A model generated the notes under the pieces. It ran no database searches and was not told the DNA's origin. It saw only the letters and a program-made list of their open reading frames with translations. A stretch of 64,000 nucleotides of DNA from Pseudorasbora parva (Eukaryota; Chordata; Actinopteri; Cypriniformes; Gobionidae): contig NC_090179.1 of assembly GCF_024679245.1 (NCBI RefSeq), positions 2,540,820-2,604,819 on the forward strand. Reading direction: 5' to 3'. The position numbers were made by a program, and so were the translations under genes. Below, piece by piece: positions 55,637 through 64,000 of this stretch (position 1 is the first letter of the stretch; each line of letters opens with the position of its first letter).

Positions 55637-57309
55637 AAACAAATGCTGTAAAAAAACGGCCACGTTTTGACAGTAACATGCTGTTTTACATTAAAACTGT
55701 AATATACTGTAGAAAACAATGCATTCTGGGTAATATTTGTCATTTTTGAGAATTAACACGCTTAAAGTCGACACTCAGAGGCTGTGTTCAAAATCACTCC
55801 CTATCCCCTTATTCACTATTCCCTACACTAGTTCACTGATATAGACCACTCGACAGAGAGAGAGGAAAGAAGAGAGTGAATTCAGACACTGATGAACACC
55901 TGCTGTTATCACTGAAGTTACCATTATGGTGATCAGTGTTTTTAGTTTAATTGGGCTCTTGGCCCTTGACTTTATAACAATACTTTTTCTTTGTCTGCTA
56001 TAATTGTGTGTTTCTTAGACACATTTGTTGTAACAACAACAAAAAAAGCCAAGAAAAAAAAAGTGGTCAGAAGTTATTGGTTATGTTTTGCTCATATTGG
56101 GATTGCTTAGTTTGTTTATCTTGTCTAGTGGCTCTTCCCTAAACAAACCCATTCTTTTAAAAGCATAAATTTACCCTTATTTTGTGTTACCAAACTGGGA
56201 AACTTCTAAAAAATATAAACCACTGATTAGAAATTAGTTATTAATGATTTATAAACTCATGATTTACAAGAATAGTTTGCTCTCCGCTGTCATTTAGACT
56301 CACATAGAGATGAAGAATCAGCATATGAATCTCAACAATGGTGACAATCAATAAAAAAAAAAACGAACAGATCAACTCTGAACATCACAAAACACTACTT
56401 AAAGTCAACACAAAAACAGCACCAAAAATAAAGGCAAATAGTAAGAATTAAAGAAAATAACCAGGCTATTCAGCAGCATAATTTATTCGTGCCGCAATGC
56501 ATGCTGGGAGTTTTGTCACCACGGCTGAGATTCATACGCCGATTCTTGATGTCTGTGTGAGTCCGATTGAGTCAGATGTTTTGACCACAAACTGTTTCCA
56601 TGCTCTAATAATTTAAATAATTTCATAAAACAATTCATAACTTAAATCTGGTTGTTGCAACAATGATTTTATAAAATTGTAGGATTCAATTTTTACAAAA
56701 AAATAAAACATCATCTATATCTTTATAGATAAGACTAATAAATTATTAGTGAATTAAACCATTATTAAATATATATATATACATAATCTACTCATACTTT
56801 TTCTCAGCTTTGCTTGCTATAACAAATGTATTGAAAACGCACCGTTACAGCAGCGAGAGAAAAACTGATGTTATTGCGTCAATGTTCAAGAGCCCAACTA
56901 AAGCAAACACTGATCACCATAATGGTAACGTCAGAAGAACCAATCAAACATCATCTGTCAATTCTCAATAAGAGCTTCTGTAGTCGTCTGACAGAAATAA
57001 AGTCAGTCTGGTTAGTAATGTGTGAAGCTGGTAATGCTGTTTGTGGAGTTGTTTAATCCTCTGCTGAGATCTTCAGAGATTTAATGTCTTCTTTTATCTT
57101 CAGATGATTTCATCTAAAGCTGTGGCTGAAGTCAGTTGTAGTTCTTGTGTTTCTCTGTCCTTCAGTGATTCTTGTTAACAGGTGTTCTCAGTTATCACTT
57201 AATTAATCTCTTAATTATCTCATGAACTTCATCAATGCTTCAATTACTCTAACACTCTGTAGTGTGTACACTCCTCAGTGTTCATTTAAAACTGAAGATT
57301 TTGCTGTGG
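55637..57309. mobile_element. palindromic element, copy 2 (rearranged)
   Basis: The right half 56500-57309 matches the right arm of copy 1: GATTCTTGATGTCTGTGTGAG, CACCATAATGGT, AAAGTCAGTCTGGTTAGTAA and the end GATTTTGCTGTG. The left half is inverted around about 56430 but lacks part of the arm. Its outermost 270 bp (AAATGCTGTAAAAAAACGGC) belong instead to the terminus type of copy 3. No TA duplication was confirmed. Confidence 0.75.
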
Positions 57310-57952
57310 GGTTGTTAACTTGGTCAATGCCCTCAAACAGAGTGAGGATCCAAAACTGCCTTAACAGCTTAGCAACACTGACCTGGATGTACCAAGGGAT
57401 GGAGGCTGGTAACTGGGTGACGGAAAAGGTGTTTATTTACAAGGTGCAACGTAGAGGCAGTTCCCAATAAAGTGCTGGTGATATTTACAAGTCCTTATTT
57501 ACAGTAAAAAACAAAACAAAACAAAAAAAAACAAATATCCAAAAATGTATTTACAACAGGCTGTGTAAAATATTTAGCAGTGAAAGGCTAAACCAATAAA
57601 TTGGTCCAATACACTGTAACATGATTCAGGTTTACTGACTCACTCAACGAGCCCTGAACAATGCTGCATGAAGCATTTAAATAGGCTAAGCCACTTAATA
57701 GGACTAAACCAAAAATAAAGGAAGAGGTAACATAGAAAATTAACAAATACATTGCAAATGCAAAAATAAAATAAAAATACATAAACTTTCATAATATACA
57801 AATACATAAACATTTAGGTAAAGAAAAGAATGTAATAAACAATATCAAGTATATAAATACCCTCAATTAAATGTTAACCTGTGGGCAAAACTCCCCCTGT
57901 TCAACTACACAGTTGAACTGTGCCTTTTAGTGGCGGGAACGGGATATACAAA
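57310..57952. other. gene-free interval
   Basis: A TTCAACTACACAGTTGAA palindrome lies at 57899-57916. The remainder is AT-rich, without repeats or frames that I can support. Confidence 0.4.
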
Positions 57953-58010
57953 ATGGCGGACGTAAATGCAACTCAGTTTGACTGTTTGGAATGGAATGAT
58001 GGACGAATAC
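57953..58010 (+). CDS. candidate first coding exon, unverified
   Basis: AAATGGCGGAC gives an ATG with A at -3 and G at +4 in a locally CpG-containing stretch. The frame MADVNATQFDCLEWNDGRI is followed by C|GTAAGTAT, a full-consensus donor. No downstream exon was recognised on this strand, and a transposon leader could mimic this. I do not recognise the peptide. The ATG could equally be chance. Confidence 0.25.
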
Positions 58011-59039
58011 GTAAGTATATCTGTTTGTATTTGTAAATGGATGTAGGAAAAATAAAAAACGTTTAACATGAACACTTGTTGTACGTTTCTTTTGAATTAC
58101 ACAAACACAAAGTAACAAAACATTAAACTTCTAAACATTTAACCAAACAAACAAAAAGTCAGGGATGTGGACAAAGCCTCAACAACACACACACAGGTGG
58201 AAATACAAACATTTCTGTGTTAACTGGTGTATATTCTTGCGCAAGACAGAGATGAATGTAAAATGTATGTGAGGTGATGTAGAGAGTCCAAATCAAAATA
58301 AGTCCTTTCATAATAAAAGTCACTTGTCACAGGTCTCTGTGACAGGGGTTAAAAGGGTTAAAGGGGTTAGATGAAAAAAACCCACACAGGGAACCGTATA
58401 TTAACAGTAAGAAACTGTAAATTCATTTACGGAAAAGTTCTGTAAAAAAACGGCACTTTACTGGAACCAGAGCTGCCAGTAGATTACCGTTAAATCAAGG
58501 AAAAACAGTAATATACAGTAAAACGTAACAGTCAGATCTACCAGATGAATCAAGATATTTTCACTGAATTTTTAGTTAAGTAACTGATAAGGAGAGTAAA
58601 AATTAAAATGAAGTGTGTTCATGTGTTGTTGCACAAGATGATATGGAAGAGATCTTTTAGTTGAATTCATTAGTTTTGGTTGAGTAATTTATCACATACG
58701 TGTGTGTTATTGCTCACAATGAACTACAAAGATTGAAGTTAAAGTCATGTTTCAAATTATTTCACTACTACACCTTACACGTGTGAAATGACTCAAATGA
58801 AACCAGTTTACAAACATCGTATAAATCCTAGTTTTAAAGTGAGAACTGTTTGAAGCGATCATTTTTTCAAATGATAAGTTACCTTTCATGGTATTATAAC
58901 GGTAACATACTGTAAAAAAGGAGGGTTATTTTACGGCACAATTTTTTACAGTGCAAGACCAAATACAAATTAATACAATAACATTGTCATATCCATTACC
59001 AAGCCAAACACTTAGAGTTGTCATTACAGAACTTACAGA
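58011..59039. other. gene-free interval with DNA-element pieces
   Basis: Motifs ACTGTAAATTCATTTACGG, CTGTAAAAAAACGGCACTTTAC (58436-58460) and TACTGTAAAAAAGGAGGG with TTTTTTACAGTGCAAG (58910-58957) suggest a short DNA element between about 58390 and 58957. The ends are not exact. Confidence 0.4.
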
Positions 59040-59560
59040 CAATTTTTGAGCTGGGTTTTGCAGCACAATCATATGTTAACAGCGAATACAGAAGGGGCTA
59101 AGAATGCATCCCTGTGGAGAACCACTGCTGAGTGTGGAGGACGTACAGTTGCCAATTTTCACCTCCCGGGGCCTGCACGTCAGAAAGGCTCAGATCTTTT
59201 AACTTGACTACAAAGTGTGTGGGGGGTGATGGTGTTGAATTCAAGCCAGGAGACAGCAGATTTATTGGGAACAGGGAAAGCAGTGTTCTCCTTGAAACAT
59301 GGTAATCACTCTAACTGATCAGCACAACCTCTCAGGACCCGGCCATGAATGATGTTGGGTCCTGGTGCTTTCTGAGTGCTTTTAATCCTCTTGAAGAATC
59401 TACTCACCCCAGCTACTGTTAGGATCAGAGGGCAGCTGTCATAGTCAGTAGGCATTTTCACAGCAGGATGTGTGGTCACAGAAGGTGTTAAGCTCATCTG
59501 GTAACCAGACAGATGTACCCCAAACACGTATTCATTTGTAGTATAATCTAACTCCACTTA
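59040..59560 (-). pseudogene. LINE reverse-transcriptase fragment
   Basis: On the minus strand 59557-59306 encodes RFFKRIKSTQKAPGPNIIHG and RVLRGCADQLE, the lead-in to the polymerase domain. In shifted frames to 59040 follows SSGSPQGCILSP, motif 4 of non-LTR reverse transcriptases. The catalytic boxes on either side are missing and stop codons are frequent. Confidence 0.7.
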
Positions 59561-60269
59561 TATACAGAAAGCAGTCAAAGAATGCTCCCTTTACAGTCGC
59601 TGGCACTGTCAATCAAACAGCTTGTGTTTATCAGTGACTGAGTTCTGGACTCTCGTTATATTTAACAAATCTCTTATTAACATTGTGTTTACACTGTTAG
59701 TTAAGATGAAAGCATTCATTAGTATGCAGAAATCAAGTTGCAATGATCCTGCATTTATGCTCTTAACATGTCTGTGATCGGCTAATGCTCATCACTGCAA
59801 CCTTTCATACCCCAATCTGAATATAATGCCAGAGATCTACATACAATGCCATATATCTAAATATAATGCAATAGATCTAAATATAAAGCCATCAACACTT
59901 TTCACAATTAGATAACCTTGAGAGATGTAATAGTAAAACCATGCTAACAGTTTTTGAGAGAGTTAAACATGTAATTGCTATTTCATATACAAAGATTTCA
60001 GCCAATCACAGCAGTGGGTGTTTACACTGAAGTCTTACAGCAGACACGTCAGTTCAACTAGAGAGTTCAGAGTGTGTGAGTTCAGTGTGACATATTTTAG
60101 CTTCAAAACTAAAAGACTAAAAGTTTTGGGCACATTTTGACATTTTGTAGGCTACCTACAATATTCTAAGATTAAACACTGATTAATTGTGTTTAAAAGT
60201 TTTTCTAAATCAATGAAATGTGTCATGTTTTCTATCAATTAAAGTATTAGTATATTGAATAAAGCAATA
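59561..60269. other. gene-free interval
   Basis: AT-rich, with three or four copies of ATCTAAATATAATGCC-like sequence at 59820-59892. Nothing else is supported. Confidence 0.4.
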
Positions 60270-61811
60270 CAGGGAGTGCAGAATTATTAGGCAAATGAGT
60301 ATTTTGACCACATCATCCTCGTTATGCATGTTGTCTTACTCCATGCTGTATAGGCTGGAAAGCCTATTACCAATTAAGCATATTAGGTGATGTGCATCTC
60401 TGTAATGAGAAGGGGTGTGGTCTAATGACATCAACACCCTATATCAGGTGTGCATAATTATTAGGCAACTTCCTTTCCTTTGGCAAAATGGGTCAAAAGA
60501 AGGACTTGACAGGCTCAGAAAAGTCAAAAATAGTGAGCTATGTCTCAGAAGGATGCAGTAGTCTTAAAGTAGCCAAGCTTCTGAAGCATGATCATCGAAC
60601 AATCAAGCGTTTCATTCAAAATAGTCAAAAGGGTCGCAAGAAGCGAGTGGAAAAACCAAGGCGCAAAATAACTGCCCGTGAACTGAGAAAAGTCAAGCGT
60701 GCAGCTGCCAAGATGCCACTTGCCACCAGTTTGGCCATATTTCAGAGCTGCAACATCACTGGAGTGCCCAAAACCACAAGATGTGCAATACTCAGAGACA
60801 TGGCCAAGGTAAGAAAGGCAGAAAGTCGACCACCACTGAACAAGACACACAAGCTGAAACGTCAAGACTGGGCCAAGAAATATCTCAAGACTGATTTTTC
60901 TAAGGTTTTATGGACTGATGAAATGAGAGTGAGTCTTGATGGGCCAGATGGATGGGCCCGTGGCTGGATTGGTAAAGGGCAGAGAGCTCCAGTCCGACTC
61001 AGACACCAGCAAGGTGGAGGTGGAGTACTGGTTTGGGCTGGTATCATCAATGATGAGCTTGTGGGACCTTTTCGGGTTGAGGATGGAGTCAAGCTCAACT
61101 CACAGTCCTACTGCCAGTTTCTGGAAGACACCTTCTTCAAGCAGTGGTACAGGAAGAAGTCTGCATCCTTCAAGAAAAACATGATTTTCATGCAGGACAA
61201 TGCTCCATCACACGCGTCCAAGTACTCCACAGCGTGGCTGGCAAGAAAGGGTATAAAAGAAGAAAATCTAATGATATGGCCTCCTTGTTCACCTGATCTG
61301 AACCCCATTGAGAATCTGTGGTCCATCATCAAATGTGCGATAGGAGGGAAAACAGTACACCTCTCTGAACAGTGTCTGGGAGGCTGTGGTTGCTGCTGCA
61401 CGCAATGTTGATGGTGAACAGATCAAAACACTGACAGAATCCATGGATGGCAGGCTTTTGGGTGTCCTTGCAAAGAAAGGTGGCTATATTGGTCACTGAA
61501 TGTTTTTGTTTGGTTTTTGAATGTCAGAAATGTATATTTGTGAATGTTGAGATGTTATATTGGTTTCACTGGTAAAAATAAATAATTGAAATGGGTATAA
61601 ATTTGTTTTTTGTTAAGTTGCCTAATAATTATGCACAGTAATAGTCACCTGCACACACAGATATCCCCCTAAAATAGCTAAAACTAAAACTTCCAAAAAT
61701 ATTCAGCTTTGATATTAATGAGTTGTTTGTGTTTATTGAGAACATGGTTGTTGTTCAATAATAAAATTAACCCTCAAAAATACAACTTGCCTAATAATTC
61801 TGCACTCCCTG
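60270..61811 (+). mobile_element. Tc1/mariner element with IR/DR-type ends (DD37E)
   Basis: The ends CAGGGAGTGCAGAATTATTA (inverted at 61811) are flanked by TA on both sides (60268-60269, 61812-61813). A second, related motif lies about 180 bp inside each end: GCATAATTATTAGGCAACTT at 60452-60471 and, inverted, at 61616-61635. Paired repeats in each end are the IR/DR layout of several Tc1 families. It encodes one transposase with a late frameshift. Confidence 0.92.
60488..61499 (+). pseudogene. Tc1/mariner transposase, DD37E, C-terminal frameshift
   Basis: The protein starts MGQKKDLTGSEKSKIVSY, with helix-turn-helix motifs in residues 8-115 and a basic KGRKKRVEKPRRK linker at 48-60. The catalytic residues are present: D144 in LWTDEM, D237 in FMQDNAPSHAS and E275 in SPDLNPIENLW. 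They give a spacing of 37 between the last two, as reported for the TRT group of Tc1-like elements; the name is an inference. After residue 286 the frame slips by one base near 61345-61352 and ends early at 61411. In the neighbouring frame the expected C-terminus (NVDGEQIKTLTESMDGRLL) continues to a stop at 61499. The catalytic core is unaffected, but about 50 C-terminal residues are replaced. Confidence 0.88.
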
Positions 61812-62511
61812 TACATTAAACTATATCAGTAATTTAAATCAAACAAAATCCGTATCAACAAAAGTCATCTTTGCACTCTAGTAGTACAAGATGTATTTAC
61901 ACACTGTTTAATGCTTCTCAAATATGGCATGAATGCAATAACAATAGCATAAATCATCTGAAATAATGTTCTAAATAAAAATTCAATAGAGAAATACAAG
62001 ACGGTAAAAACAAAATAATATTTTCAAATACTAAACTAAAACCACTAGTAAGAGGTGGAAAGTCACAGACTTAATTAGTGAAGCATTGAGTCATTCATTC
62101 AGTAACTTAGCAAGTGGCTGTATTTATAAATGGCTCGTCATTGACTTTGGGAATCATTGGGTGCATTTACATGCACACCAGTAAGCGGATAACACCACAA
62201 AATCAGCTTATTGAAATAACCAGTTTTCCCCGTTTACATGCAAACCAGTAAACGGACAACGCAATTAAACCGCGTTTACATGACTATTTATAAACCGGGA
62301 TATTTCCTTGTAGTGACGTCAAAAATAATAATGTCCGTATATCTGACTATGAGTTTTTCAAATGTTACATCAGTTGTGATGTTAAATAAAGCGTGCACCG
62401 TGTCAGCGGGAGATTTACAGCTAAATTTATCCCTTATGCAGTTATGCAGCGTTTTGACTGAAATCTCTTACTTCTGCTGCATGAGAAAAGAGAACACCTC
62501 TTTACAATTTT
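61812..62511. other. gene-free interval
   Basis: At 62165-62290 GTTTACATGCA/CATTTACATGCACACC motifs repeat with CAGTAA.CGGA, the mark of a decayed DNA element. No coding sequence is supported. Confidence 0.4.
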
Positions 62512-62985
62512 CTGGCTTCTGTAGTCATCTGACAGAAATAAAGTCAGTCTGGTTAGTAATGTGTGAAGCTGGTAATGCTGTTTGTGGAGTTGTTTAATCC
62601 TCTGCTGAGATCTTCAGAGATTTAATGTCTTCTTTTATCTTCAGTTGATGAAATCATGTTTCTCTTTCCTTCAGTGATAACAGCAGGTGTTCATCAGTGT
62701 CTGAATTCACTCTCTTCTTTCCTCTCTCTCTGGCGAGTGTATATCAGTGAACTAGTGTAGGGAATAGTGAATAAGGGGATAGGGAGTGATTTTGAACACA
62801 GCCTCTGAGTGTCGACTTTAAGCGTGTTAATTCACAGTATATTACTGTTGGCTATTTTCTCGAAAATGACAAATATTACCCAGAATGCATTGTTTTCTAT
62901 ACGGTATATTACTGTTTTAATGGAAAAGAGCATGTTACTGTCAAAATGTGGCCGTTTTTTTACAGCATTTGTTTACAGTGTAAAA
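62512..62985. mobile_element. palindromic element, copy 3 (right-arm fragment)
   Basis: The segment starts within the arm (GTAGTCATCTGACAGAAATA) and shares AAAGTCAGTCTGGTTAGTAA and the following 130 bp with copies 1 and 2. From about 62675 it is the inverse of 55641-55915, ending TTTACAGCATTTGTTTACAG. The left arm is missing. Confidence 0.75.
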
Positions 62986-63467
62986 GGTGAGATAGCAGCA
63001 TTCCTCAATACGGTTCGTAAAACTGACGACTTTCCCGAACTACAAGACATAGACGGGCTGGCCGACATCGTGTTTGGTGTGGACACACTGAGGCATTTGA
63101 ATAATCTCAATTTGAGACTTCAAGGAAAGGACGTTTTTGTCCACATGCACAGCAACGTGAAAGTGTTCAAGGCCAAGCTTGTATTGTTCTCCAGACAGAT
63201 ATCCAGCCAAGATTTTGCTCATTTTCCTACACTGAAACTAAGCACACCAATAACACATTGAGAGGTACAGCAGCACTTTGATTGCTTGCAGAATTTTCCC
63301 ATGGCTTTAAAAACTTTGCAGAAATTGAGACTGAGCTTGAACTTTTCTTATGCCTTATCTTTTGACAGTGAGAAGGCACCACCATACACACAATTGAAAC
63401 TTTCAGTTTCAGAGATTTCAGAGATGACCACTGTGGAGGCAACAGAGCTGAAAGGGTGAACAGGATG
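62986..63467 (+). pseudogene. hAT-type transposase fragment (ZBED/GTF2IRD2-like)
   Basis: The frame KGEIAAFLNTV, LADIVFGVDTLRHLNNLNLR, LQGKDVFVHMHSNVKVFKAK and LVLFSRQI resembles the central part of hAT transposases of the kind domesticated as GTF2IRD2, ZBED5 and relatives (L-DLT-HLN-LN-QLQGK... F--KL-L). A TGA at 63259 ends the frame. The same protein seems to continue to 63460 (QHFDCLQNFPMAL...) beyond the stop. The BED finger and catalytic residues are not present. Confidence 0.7.
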
Positions 63468-64000
63468 TCAGAATCCAGAGTGTCCAGGAACGTTTTCCTT
63501 GGTCATGACAGGACGAGCAGATGGTTCAGGGGGTGCTGCAGACGTGTGGGTTGCCATCATAGGGACACCATAACAGTGGAAAAACCTCCAGGACCACCGG
63601 ACTCGGGACTAGGGGTGCACCAATCTGATACTCAGTATCGTATCGGCTACAATACTGCTATTTTTGCCAGATCGGGTGCATCTGTCAGTCATTCTCCATT
63701 CAGTTTTCAAACTGTGTCACATCCGTTTATGACAGTCAACGCAATTAAACTCTCTATAATTACAATTTTTTCTATTATTATATTTGATCTGTAGATAACG
63801 ATCTATGATTTTGCATAAAATGGCTTAATCTGGTTGGATTTTATTGCTGTTTCACTTAATTTATTGCTTACTTTCTCCTAGGGATGAAACGGTATGGAAA
63901 TATTCAAATTTCACCAAATTATCACGGTTATCAATATTCTCATAGTTTTGTTCAAATGAGAGGAAAGCTTCCATTCTGTACGGATTTTATTCCTTTTAAT
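63468..64000. other. gene-free end of window with two hAT-like ends
   Basis: ACTAGGGGTGCACCAATCTG at 63609 and CTAGGGATGAAACGGTATGG at 63880 look like left ends of two hAT elements. Their right ends, if any, are beyond the window. Confidence 0.4.

Overview
The window reads as a stretch of teleost nuclear genome, most likely a cyprinid close to zebrafish or carp. The evidence is its vertebrate exon-intron structure with GT-AG introns, the fish-type igsf10 gene, and a repeat load (DIRS, Tc1/mariner, hAT, Kolobok-like, Harbinger-like and CR1/L2-type LINE elements, plus long CA/CT/AT/GA microsatellites) typical of cyprinids. Species cannot be fixed from the sequence alone. There is no prokaryotic content.

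Only one host gene is secure: igsf10 on the minus strand, with four coding exons between 36548 and 46005. They encode the end of a leucine-rich-repeat block, two Ig domains, a long Ser/Thr-rich linker and ten more Ig domains, down to a stop codon. The upstream exons (signal peptide, LRRNT, first repeats) were not found in the 18 kb upstream, which is filled with transposons.

Layout. 1-951: hAT remnant with half a BED finger. 952-2650: non-coding core shared with a DIRS element further on. 4067-8560: near-complete LINE, minus strand. 8953-15725: a nest of four elements (inverted-repeat element, LINE, hAT, 1.6-kb palindrome). 15776-16457: TTAA-flanked Kolobok/piggyBac-type element. 19659-21300: Tc1/mariner element with an uninterrupted DD35E transposase. 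23789-28334: DIRS retroelement with both terminal repeats, the internal complementary region and a frameshifted gag, but no reverse transcriptase or recombinase. 28490-32430: 20-copy, about 131-bp satellite array split near its end by a TAA-flanked element. 34318-34800: LINE scrap. 36548-46005: igsf10, with a 533-bp element carrying a dead RecQ-like helicase fragment in one intron. 46074-49560: two different Tc1 transposase pseudogenes fused and interrupted by further insertions. 49790-55480: hAT elements, one splitting a LINE fragment. 55637-62985: two more copies of the palindromic family on either side of a DD37E Tc1 element. 62986-63467: hAT transposase relic.

The window is therefore one structural gene embedded in layered mobile DNA. 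Several target-site duplications are still readable, so the order of insertion can be reconstructed. The points most worth a second look are the four-level nest, the giant palindrome, the gag-only DIRS element with its paired promoter-like ITRs, the satellite split by a transposon, the helicase-bearing element and the possibly functional DD35E transposase.
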